Of a DNA stretch of 8,449 bases, positions 1 through 6,213 are shown piece after piece (the stretch's first letter is position 1; the number at the start of each line of letters is the position of its first letter). The notes under the pieces were generated by a model, which did no database searches, was not told where the DNA came from, and saw nothing but the letters and a program-made list of their open reading frames with translations. Made by a program: the position numbers and the translations under genes. The DNA comes from CAJQGY01 sp964417685. GTDB lineage: Bacteria > Pseudomonadota > Gammaproteobacteria > Magnimaribacterales > D2472. The stretch lies in the NCBI GenBank assembly GCA_964417685.1, contig CAYQIT010000028.1, positions 1-8,449 on the forward strand, written 5' to 3'.

Positions 1-961
1 TGTCGGCACAAAACAACACATCATAGTGTCCTTTCTCTCTAGATTCTCTTGAAGGTCCTTCGCCTGGCTTAGGAGCATCTTCACCTCCAATAGGGTTAGA
101 TGATGCAATCATTTTTGCAATTTCTTTACCCTCATCTCCAGGACCAGATATCCACATCTCGTTGTACAAGAAATCTTCTCCATACATATGCCCTAGTAAC
201 ATATTTGATCTGTGGACATTTTTAGTATTTATGGGAGCCATAAAAAATGGTGCAACCCACATTCCCAAATCTTCATCATAAATTGGCTTAGTGTCATTTT
301 CTTGTTGAGGTCCTTGAAAACCCCCTGCTAATGAAAAAGGATTGGCTAATACATTTAATAAATCAGGGTTAGATCTAAGCGAAGCCATAGTTGCTCCAAA
401 AGATGCAGCCGTTCCACCAGAGAATTCACCTTCCATTTTTCTTACTCTTGCACGAACTTTATTTGCTGTTTTTCCTATTTGATTTTTAACCTCATTCTGC
501 AAAAATAAAACTCCCAAATCAAAAGGAATGCTATCAAAGCCACATGAAAATACTATTCTAGCTCCAGTTTCAGATGCCTTAGTGCTATATTCATTTATCA
601 TCTTGTGCATCCAACCTGGCTCACCGCATAAATCCACATAATCGGTTCCTGACTCAGCACATGATTTAACAATATCGTTTCCATATAGCTGATATGGACC
701 AACGGTAGTAAGAATACATTTAGTCTTTTGAGTTAGTATATTAATTGAATCAAGATTATTGCTATCCACCTCAATAAGCTCAACAGAATCATCAATATTT
801 AAGTCATTTTTAACTTGAGCCAATTTTTCTAAATTTCTGCCAGCCATTGCCCATTTAATTTCATTGAAAGAATATTGCGAATTAATATACTCAACAACAA
901 GCTTGCCGGTAAAACCTGTAGCACCGTATACAACAAAATCTAATTCTTTTTCAAAACTCAT
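1..961 (-). CDS. Saccharopine dehydrogenase-like (trans-acting enoyl reductase family) oxidoreductase, 3' end cut by window edge
   Basis: I translated this open frame by hand. It starts at the ATG at 961-959 and stays open to the left edge, giving 320 visible residues; related proteins are roughly 390-420 long, so the C-terminus is missing. The N-terminus carries a Rossmann dinucleotide-binding loop, GATGFTG at residues 13-19, followed by AGR at 40-42. Further along are the family blocks TTVGPYQLYG, YVDLCGEPGW and FSCGFDSIPFDLG. These are hallmarks of the SCCPDH/COG3268 group, which includes mycobacterial trans-acting enoyl reductases that work on lipid intermediates; true saccharopine (lysine) metabolism is unlikely. 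The start is supported by AGGGG at 968-972 on the minus strand, six bases before the ATG. It lies 22 bases downstream of the LysR gene on the same strand, so co-transcription is likely. The lipid substrate is inferred from family and neighbours. Family assignment is firm, reaction is not. Confidence 0.88.
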   Translation of the reverse strand, partial: MSFEKELDFVVYGATGFTGKLVVEYINSQYSFNEIKWAMAGRNLEKLAQVKNDLNIDDSVELIEVDSNNLDSINILTQKTKCILTTVGPYQLYGNDIVKSCAESGTDYVDLCGEPGWMHKMINEYSTKASETGARIVFSCGFDSIPFDLGVLFLQNEVKNQIGKTANKVRARVRKMEGEFSGGTAASFGATMASLRSNPDLLNVLANPFSLAGGFQGPQQENDTKPIYDEDLGMWVAPFFMAPINTKNVHRSNMLLGHMYGEDFLYNEMWISGPGDEGKEIAKMIASSNPIGGEDAPKPGEGPSRESREKGHYDVLFCAD

Positions 962-983
962 CTCTTTCCCCTATATTTTAAAT

Positions 984-1841
984 TTAAACGTATTCCTGAA
1001 TTTCTCTTACGAAAAACTTTTTAAAAACTTGCACCTTTGCATTATTTCTTAAATCTGGATGTGATAGTAACCATAAATGAATATCAAAGGAATACTTATC
1101 TTTCCTAAATGGTATTAATTTACTATCGCTAGGAAGGCCTATAGGACTGGTCATACTAACTCCAATGCCTTCAGCTATATACTCGCACATTTCAGCATAT
1201 GAATTGGTACGAAGAACTATTGAAGGATTAGGGACAATACCTTTAATAATAGATTCCATATCAGTTCTGCCAGAGTCATCTTTCCATATGATCCAATCAA
1301 GGTCTTGAATATCATTCTTATTGGGTTGTCTAAAATATGCTTCAGAGCCATAAATATAAATCGGCAATAATCCAATATCTGTTCCAATCATATGTTCGTC
1401 AGGATAATTTGTTAAAACTACTGATATATCTGCTTCAAAGTTATCAACATCATCTGAATTATGAGCTACTAAAATATCTAACTGTATCTTAGGATATTGC
1501 TTTATAAATTTAGATATCAATGGGGTGATATTAATACCGCCTGAAGATGGTTTACTGATAACTAATTTTCCAGATAATTCTGTCTCTTTGTCTTTAAAAA
1601 CTCTTTGGATTTGATAAATTTGTTGATCTACTTTTTTAGTTTCTTGTTCTAATGCCAATCCATGCTCTGTTAATAAATAACCCTTGTTATGTCTTCTAAA
1701 AAGTCTAACGTTTAAATCTGTTTCTAATTTATCTATTCTCCTGGCAACAGTGGAATGATTAACCTTTAATACTTTTGCAGCTGAACTTAAAGATCCTTCT
1801 TTTGCTACTGCTAAAAAATACTCTAAATTACTCCAGTCCAT
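984..1841 (-). CDS. LysR-family transcriptional regulator
   Basis: This is a 285-residue protein, slightly shorter than the usual 290-310 for LysR regulators. Residues 1-60 form the winged helix-turn-helix: it opens MDWSNLEYFLAVA, a very typical LysR start, continues with GSLSSAAKVLKVNHSTVARRI as the recognition helix region, then LNVRLFRR and the wing. Residues about 90-280 form the effector-binding domain, with the usual GKLVISKPSSGG entry at about 91-102 and AEGIGVSM at 223-230. It is divergent from the DJ-1/MBL/acyl-CoA synthetase operon, the classical arrangement for a LysR protein controlling its neighbour, and probably co-transcribed with the oxidoreductase downstream. No Shine-Dalgarno sequence precedes the ATG, and a possible promoter would place the transcript start at or next to it. 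The ligand cannot be read from sequence. The start is secure because it matches the family N-terminus. Confidence 0.95.
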   Translation of the reverse strand: MDWSNLEYFLAVAKEGSLSSAAKVLKVNHSTVARRIDKLETDLNVRLFRRHNKGYLLTEHGLALEQETKKVDQQIYQIQRVFKDKETELSGKLVISKPSSGGINITPLISKFIKQYPKIQLDILVAHNSDDVDNFEADISVVLTNYPDEHMIGTDIGLLPIYIYGSEAYFRQPNKNDIQDLDWIIWKDDSGRTDMESIIKGIVPNPSIVLRTNSYAEMCEYIAEGIGVSMTSPIGLPSDSKLIPFRKDKYSFDIHLWLLSHPDLRNNAKVQVFKKFFVREIQEYV

Positions 1842-1842
1842 G

Positions 1843-1858
1843 TGTGCATAATCGCACA
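1843..1858. promoter_or_regulatory. Dyad TGTGC-N6-GCACA directly upstream of the LysR gene, candidate operator
   Basis: A perfect 5-bp inverted repeat with a 6-base spacer ends one base before the lysR start codon. The minus-strand spacer reads GATTAT and could be the lysR -10 element, with TCGACA at 1872-1877 as a -35 at 18 bases. A protein bound here would cover the promoter and start codon, which would suit autorepression. The repeat has no exact T-N11-A LysR-box spacing, so the binding protein is unknown. In RNA it could form only a short hairpin. Function is inferred. Confidence 0.4.
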
Positions 1859-1877
1859 GATCTATGGCATTTGTCGA
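1848..1877 (-). promoter_or_regulatory. Weak candidate promoter for the LysR gene
   Basis: On the minus strand TCGACA (1877-1872) and GATTAT (1853-1848) are separated by 18 bases, matching sigma70 consensus at 5 of 6 and 4 of 6 positions. The predicted start falls at about the A of the lysR ATG, giving a leaderless or nearly leaderless message. That would fit the absence of a Shine-Dalgarno sequence. AT-rich DNA gives such matches readily, so this is tentative. Confidence 0.3.
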
Positions 1878-1880
1878 GAA

Positions 1881-1909
1881 TTTACACTCATGAATAATGT
1901 ATATATTAT
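1881..1909 (+). promoter_or_regulatory. Sigma70-like promoter for the DJ-1/MBL/acyl-CoA synthetase operon
   Basis: TTTACA at 1881-1886 and TATTAT at 1904-1909 are separated by exactly 17 bases; each hexamer matches consensus at 5 of 6 positions. Transcription would begin near 1916, leaving a leader of about 19 bases before the ATG at 1935. The -10 region sits in an imperfect palindrome (ATAAT at 1894-1898, ATTAT at 1905-1909) that could be part of a regulator site. No strong Shine-Dalgarno sequence lies in the leader. This is the best promoter match in the window. Confidence 0.6.
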
Positions 1910-1934
1910 CTAAGATCGTTCATAATGTTTTTAT

Positions 1935-2774
1935 ATGAAAATTAAAAAAATTTTAATTAGTATTTTTTTCTTAATTGCTTTATTTATAGTATCACTTCCT
2001 CAGATACTGAATATGGCAGGATTACATCCTGATTATCAAGGTGAGATATATGAGTTCGAAAACAAAAAGGCCCTCATTATTGCCACAAACCATGGGGTTT
2101 TAAATAAGCCTGGTGAAACAGGCGGTAAACCAACCGGCCTATTTTTATCTGAATTATCAATACCCTACTATGATTTCAAAAAATCTAATATCAAAGTAGA
2201 TATTGCTAGTATAAAAGGTGGGGATATTCCTACAGAGCCAGTCCCATTTTTTATAGACACACCAGAAGATAAAAAATTCAAGAAAGACAAAGAGGCAATG
2301 AACTTATTGCAAAATTCACTCCCAATTAAAGAAATTGATTTTACTAAATACGATATTATTTTTATTTCTGGCGGCTGGGGTGCAGCTTATGACTTAGGTT
2401 TCTCAGAATTGCTTGGCGAAAAGATATCTGATGCATATTACTCATCAAAAGCAATTATAGGTGGAGTTTGTCACGGAGTCCTTGGGCTTATTAAAGCAAA
2501 AGATAATTATGGAAATCCTCTTATTGCTGGAAGAAAAATGACAGGAGTTACTGATAAACAACTCAAAGAACTTGGCATTTTTTTTACACCCCAGCACCCT
2601 GAAGAAGAATTGAAGAAAGCTGGGGTAATTTTTCAAAGTGAAACTGCATTTAGAGATATTTTTGCTACATTAACAGTCGTAGATGATGAAAAAAGATTTG
2701 TAACTGGACAAAATCAGAATTCTGGTCATGAAACCGCCTACGCAATGATGAAAATATTAAATTCCATTGAGTGA
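1935..2774 (+). CDS. DJ-1/PfpI (class I glutamine amidotransferase-like) protein with N-terminal membrane segment
   Basis: The 279-residue protein has a hydrophobic segment at about residues 6-22 after a lysine-rich start, which looks like a signal anchor or uncleaved signal peptide, so the domain probably faces the periplasm. Residues about 44-279 are a DJ-1/PfpI domain of the Hsp31-like branch: TGLFLSELSIPYYDF holds the conserved Glu at 73, GGWGAAYDL spans 146-154, and the nucleophile elbow GGVCHG at 176-181 gives Cys179 and His180. The C-terminal VTGQNQNSGHE block at 256-266 is also typical. Cytosolic relatives act as glyoxalases, chaperones or proteases, and the activity here cannot be chosen from sequence. 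The usual GGHG motif reads GGWG. It is the first gene of a rightward operon and its stop lies 10 bases before the next start. No clear Shine-Dalgarno sequence is seen, but the start fits because the lysine-rich, hydrophobic N-terminus follows it directly. Confidence 0.88.
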   Translation: MKIKKILISIFFLIALFIVSLPQILNMAGLHPDYQGEIYEFENKKALIIATNHGVLNKPGETGGKPTGLFLSELSIPYYDFKKSNIKVDIASIKGGDIPTEPVPFFIDTPEDKKFKKDKEAMNLLQNSLPIKEIDFTKYDIIFISGGWGAAYDLGFSELLGEKISDAYYSSKAIIGGVCHGVLGLIKAKDNYGNPLIAGRKMTGVTDKQLKELGIFFTPQHPEEELKKAGVIFQSETAFRDIFATLTVVDDEKRFVTGQNQNSGHETAYAMMKILNSIE

Positions 2775-2784
2775 GGCTTAGAAA

Positions 2785-3849
2785 ATGAAAAAATTTTTTA
2801 AATACTTAGCTATAGCAATAGTCATTTTAGTTATTGCAATAATAATCCTACTAAGACAACCAGCATTCCAAGATGCATTATTAGAAAGAGCAATTGAAAA
2901 TATAGCAGCCCCCACTTCAAATTTACCAACAGAAGATGCATTAACCGCAGTAGTTTGTGGTTCGAGATCACCCATACCTGATCCTGCAAGAGCTGAAGCT
3001 TGTATCCTAATTCAAGCAGGACAAGACATTTATATATTCGATACTGGTGGTGGTAGTATTGAAAATATAAACAATTGGAATACACCTTGGAATAAAGTGA
3101 AGGCTGTATTTTACACTCACCTTCATTCTGATCATATTTTTGATATTGCTGATTTGCATCAAGCAACATGGATTAATGGGGGCAGAGAATCTAAGCAAAA
3201 AGTATATGGACCTGAAGGAGTGCAAATGCTTACTGATGGTATAGAGCTTGCCTACACAAAAGATTACTTTTTTAGGAATGAGCATCATGGTGATGAAATA
3301 GCACCTCTAGATAAAGCAGGTTTTGATACACATACTATTAATTTAGCTAATCCAATTTTGATTGACGATGGAGATCTTAAAATTACTGCATATAGTGTAT
3401 CTCATGACCCTGTAGACCCTGCATTAGGGTATAGAATTGATTACAAAGGAAGGTCTATTAGCATTAGTGGAGATACTATTTACGATGAGAACCTCGTAAA
3501 AAATTCTAAAAATGTTGATGTTCTATTTCATGAGTCTATGTCGCTTGATCTTTTAAATTTACTCAATAAAAACGCTAAAAGAGTCGGCAATACAATGGCT
3601 GCAAAAGTAACATTTGATGTTCAGGATTATCACACGCCTATTGCTGAAATTGTCCAAGCTGCACAAGAGGCAAATGTTGGGCATTTAGTTTTTTATCATC
3701 ATCTTCCAGCTCCAAGAAACCAATTAATGGAAAATATTATGTATAGAGGTGTCGATGAAATCATGGATAACTGGACTGCATCTCATGATGGCACTATGTT
3801 AGTATTACCTGTAGATTCAGATGAAATAATAATTACATCTGTAGATTAA
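2785..3849 (+). CDS. Membrane-anchored metallo-beta-lactamase-fold hydrolase, RNase Z/AtsA-like
   Basis: This 354-residue protein begins MKKFFKYL and has a hydrophobic helix at about residues 6-23, predicting an N-terminal anchor with the catalytic domain outside the cytoplasm. The metal-binding set is complete: THLHSDH at 111-117 (His112, His114, Asp116, His117), His207 in SVSHDP, Asp230 in SGDT, His283 in DYHTP, and the FYHHLP block at 303-308 supplying the last His. The spacing from HTP through the A-rich helix to HLVFYHH resembles RNase Z, and the same core occurs in secreted AtsA-type arylsulfatases. An exported, anchored enzyme is unlikely to process tRNA, so a small-molecule ester, sulfate or lactone hydrolase is more likely; the substrate is unknown. 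GTGAGG, overlapping the previous gene's stop, lies 8 bases before the ATG and may couple translation. It is the middle gene of the operon. Confidence 0.9.
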   Translation: MKKFFKYLAIAIVILVIAIIILLRQPAFQDALLERAIENIAAPTSNLPTEDALTAVVCGSRSPIPDPARAEACILIQAGQDIYIFDTGGGSIENINNWNTPWNKVKAVFYTHLHSDHIFDIADLHQATWINGGRESKQKVYGPEGVQMLTDGIELAYTKDYFFRNEHHGDEIAPLDKAGFDTHTINLANPILIDDGDLKITAYSVSHDPVDPALGYRIDYKGRSISISGDTIYDENLVKNSKNVDVLFHESMSLDLLNLLNKNAKRVGNTMAAKVTFDVQDYHTPIAEIVQAAQEANVGHLVFYHHLPAPRNQLMENIMYRGVDEIMDNWTASHDGTMLVLPVDSDEIIITSVD

Positions 3850-3856
3850 TTTATAA

Positions 3857-3875
3857 CTATATCAGGGGGATATAG
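3857..3875 (+). promoter_or_regulatory. Perfect 7-bp hairpin with the Shine-Dalgarno sequence in its loop
   Basis: CTATATC (3857-3863) and GATATAG (3869-3875) are perfect inverted repeats around a 5-base loop, AGGGG. The ribosome-binding core AGGGGGA at 3864-3870 therefore occupies the loop and the first stem bases, 7 bases before the ATG at 3878. In RNA this would present or partly hide the Shine-Dalgarno sequence; in DNA it is a 19-bp dyad that a regulator could bind. The repeat is seen directly. A role is inferred, because 7-bp stems arise by chance in AT-rich DNA. Confidence 0.45.
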
Positions 3876-3877
3876 AC

Positions 3878-5686
3878 ATGCTAGCTTCCATTAAAGAGTT
3901 TTTTAGAGTTATAGGTGAGCTCAAATACATAATACCCTTACTAAAATATGAATGGCCTAAGCCAGAAGATCAGGCCTCTCTTGCTCATACTTTCCAAGAT
4001 TCTACTCTTAAATTTGGCGATAAGCCTTTTATGTTTTTTGAAGAAGAAAAGTGGACTTACGAAGAAACAAATAAAGCGTCAAATGCTCTAGCTCATAAAC
4101 TTGTTAATGAAGGTGTTGAGCATGGAGATAAAGTTGTTCTGTTCATGGAAAACAGACCAAGTTTTGTAATTTCAATATTAGCCCTTAATAAAATTGGAGC
4201 TATCGGTGTTTTGATTAATACAAGCTTAACAGGCAGTCCTCTTGTTCATTGCATTAATTCTTCTGGTTCTAAAAAATGTATTTTTGGAGAAGAGCTTGCA
4301 GGTTCTCTTCAGGGAGTTTTAGATGAAATTAATATAAAAGATTCAAATGATCTTTTATGGGTTGAAGATACTAATAATACTCAATGCCCTGAATGGGCCT
4401 CAAATATAAAAAACTCATTAGATTATTCAAATTCAGATAATCTTGTAGAAACTAATAAAGTTAAGGCAAAAGATACCGCTTTTTACATATTCACATCTGG
4501 CACGACTGGGGTACCAAAAGCTGCTTTATTTCCAAATATGAAAATTGTTGCAGCCTCAACTAATATAACAAATGGCGGTTATCGTCTAAATGAAGATGAT
4601 TGTATGTATAACTGTCTTCCTTTATATCATTCTACAGGGCTAATGCTGGGCTTATGTGCATGCGTTCATGTGGGAGCTTCTACATTTATTAAAAGAAAAT
4701 TTTCGGCATCATCTTTTTGGAAAGAGGCTCAAAAATTTAATACAACTGCTTTTGTATATGTAGGGGAATTATGTAGGTATCTAAGTGTGCAAAAACCATG
4801 TGATGAAGAGGTAAATAACCCAATTGAAAAAATGGTAGGTAACGGACTAAGACCAGATGTTTGGGATGACTTTAGACATAGGTTTGATGTAAAAAGAATC
4901 ATTGAAATCTATGGAGCAAGTGAAGGCAATGCTATGTTTATGAATATCTTAAACAAAGATAAAACTATTGGTATGGCTAATGGTCGAGTAGCTTTAATTG
5001 AATATGATGTTGCTGAGGATAAAATAATCAAGGATTCATCAGGAAACTGTATTGAGATAAAAGATGACAGACCTGGGCTTCTTATAAATGAGATTGGTCC
5101 AAATGCAGTTTATAACGGCTACACTGATAAAGCAGCAAGTGAAAAAAAGGTTTTAAGAAATGTTTTTGAGGAAGGTGATGCTTGGTTTAACACAGGCGAC
5201 CTAATTAAAACAATGGATGTTGGGTTTGCATTAGGAAAAACTCATTATCAATTTGTTGACAGAATTGGCGATACATTTAGATGGAAGTCTGAAAATGTTT
5301 CTACTAATGAAGTAGCAGAAATCCTTAATGCCTATGAAGACGTAAATATGGCAAATGTTTTTGGGGTAAAGGTTCCAAGTAGCGAAGGAAGAGCCGGAAT
5401 GGTAGCATTTAATTGTGACTTAGATTCTTTCGATTGGGACAAATTTTCTAATTTTGTTGACGATAAGTTACCAACATATGCTAGGCCGGTTTTCGTAAGA
5501 GTTACTAAAGAATTAGAAACTACTGGTACTTTTAAACTTAAGAAAAATGAACTAAGAGAAGAAGCTTTTCATATAGATAAAGTTGGTAATGATGCAATAT
5601 ATGTTAGAAAGCCAAAAAGTGATGTTTACTGCATTTTGGATGAGGATTATTATTCAGTAATTAGCTCAGGAAATGCTGGCTTCTAG
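3878..5686 (+). CDS. Long/very-long-chain acyl-CoA synthetase, FATP-like (AMP-binding)
   Basis: The 602-residue enzyme is full length for its class (about 590-620). It should activate a fatty or other carboxylic acid to its CoA thioester through an acyl-adenylate, using ATP. Adenylation motifs are in order: the P-loop FTSGTTGVPK at 205-214, YGASEG at 345-350, FNTGDL at 437-442, and DRIGDTFRWKSENVST at 461-476, which is characteristic of the FATP/very-long-chain group rather than the classical FadD type. The C-terminal TGTFKLKK at about 549-556 carries the probable catalytic lysine. N-terminal residues 1-25 are mildly hydrophobic, suggesting membrane association. The strong AGGGGGA Shine-Dalgarno sequence seven bases upstream fixes the start. 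It is the last gene of the rightward operon. Chain length cannot be read; bile-acid or other bulky substrates are also possible. Confidence 0.94.
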   Translation: MLASIKEFFRVIGELKYIIPLLKYEWPKPEDQASLAHTFQDSTLKFGDKPFMFFEEEKWTYEETNKASNALAHKLVNEGVEHGDKVVLFMENRPSFVISILALNKIGAIGVLINTSLTGSPLVHCINSSGSKKCIFGEELAGSLQGVLDEINIKDSNDLLWVEDTNNTQCPEWASNIKNSLDYSNSDNLVETNKVKAKDTAFYIFTSGTTGVPKAALFPNMKIVAASTNITNGGYRLNEDDCMYNCLPLYHSTGLMLGLCACVHVGASTFIKRKFSASSFWKEAQKFNTTAFVYVGELCRYLSVQKPCDEEVNNPIEKMVGNGLRPDVWDDFRHRFDVKRIIEIYGASEGNAMFMNILNKDKTIGMANGRVALIEYDVAEDKIIKDSSGNCIEIKDDRPGLLINEIGPNAVYNGYTDKAASEKKVLRNVFEEGDAWFNTGDLIKTMDVGFALGKTHYQFVDRIGDTFRWKSENVSTNEVAEILNAYEDVNMANVFGVKVPSSEGRAGMVAFNCDLDSFDWDKFSNFVDDKLPTYARPVFVRVTKELETTGTFKLKKNELREEAFHIDKVGNDAIYVRKPKSDVYCILDEDYYSVISSGNAGF

Positions 5687-5689
5687 CAC

Positions 5690-6211
5690 CTAAGATAAGT
5701 CATTATCTATAAGAACTGCTATTAATAAAGCAGGCTCGGATCCGTTATTAACCCAAGCATGATTTGTCCCCCTCTGAATAACTACATCATGAGGTTTAAT
5801 ATCTATCTCTTCCTCATCTAAGATTAAAGTTACATCACCCTTAAGAAGAATAATATAGTCGATAGTATCCGTCTTATGCATAGCTGGATGCTTTGATGTA
5901 TCTACTTGGTGATGAGCCGCCCCAATCTTACTAAAAGCATCTGCAGCCATACTCTGTAAAATTTCCTCTGGAACTCCTTCTGGTGTAGGGTTTATCTGAA
6001 AATATCTGAATTTAGTTCCGTTCTTAGGAGGTGACAACAATATTTCACCGTCAGCCCTATCGGATTTATCTCTTGTATCTATTGTTGAGCCATCAGTATT
6101 CCAAAGCTCAAACAACCCTCCAACATCCTCACCAATTGAACATGCAGGCGGTCCATCTATAGAAACAATAGATTTACCGTCTTCATTATGTCCTGTAACA
6201 ACTCTTCTCAT
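5690..6211 (-). CDS. Cupin-domain protein
   Basis: This 173-residue protein has a C-terminal single-domain cupin at about residues 105-170. Motif 1 is HPAMHKTDTIDYIILLKG (108-125), with His108, His112 and Asp118 where many cupins have HxH and Glu; motif 2 is PHDVVIQRGTNHAWVN (140-155), with His151 and Asn155. Such a set can bind a metal, but a catalytic role is not proven. The N-terminal half, opening MRRVVTGHNEDGKS, is family-specific. No reaction is established; a binding, sensing or small-molecule dioxygenase or isomerase role is possible. GAGGAG at 6220-6225 on the minus strand, inside the end of nagZ, lies 8 bases before the ATG, and nagZ ends 2 bases before it, so translation is probably coupled. 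It converges with the acyl-CoA synthetase gene, with 3 bases between the two stop codons. Confidence 0.88.
   Translation of the reverse strand: MRRVVTGHNEDGKSIVSIDGPPACSIGEDVGGLFELWNTDGSTIDTRDKSDRADGEILLSPPKNGTKFRYFQINPTPEGVPEEILQSMAADAFSKIGAAHHQVDTSKHPAMHKTDTIDYIILLKGDVTLILDEEEIDIKPHDVVIQRGTNHAWVNNGSEPALLIAVLIDNDLS
5693..5708. other. Small inverted repeat at the convergent gene junction
   Basis: AGATAA (5693-5698) and TTATCT (5703-5708) form a perfect 6-bp stem with a 4-base loop, just past the acyl-CoA synthetase stop and inside the last codons of the cupin gene. Neither strand has a following T-run and the stem is AT-rich, so it is at best a weak bidirectional terminator. Confidence 0.25.
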
Positions 6212-6213
6212 GA

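Noticed and set aside
864..1052. 62-residue plus-strand open frame across the oxidoreductase/LysR junction
   Set aside because: It is antisense to two well-supported genes and has no supporting motif.
1925..1945. Six-codon upstream frame (ATG at 1925) overlapping the DJ-1 start
   Set aside because: It has no ribosome-binding site and is expected by chance in AT-rich DNA; noted only because it could in principle affect initiation.
2831..3169. 112-residue open frame on the minus strand
   Set aside because: It lies wholly inside the MBL hydrolase gene, shows no domain pattern, and its long Leu/Gln/Tyr runs are typical of antisense reading.
5674..5688. TGCT/AGCA stem over the acyl-CoA synthetase stop codon as a terminator
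   Set aside because: Only 4 bp with a 7-base loop and no T-run on either strand.
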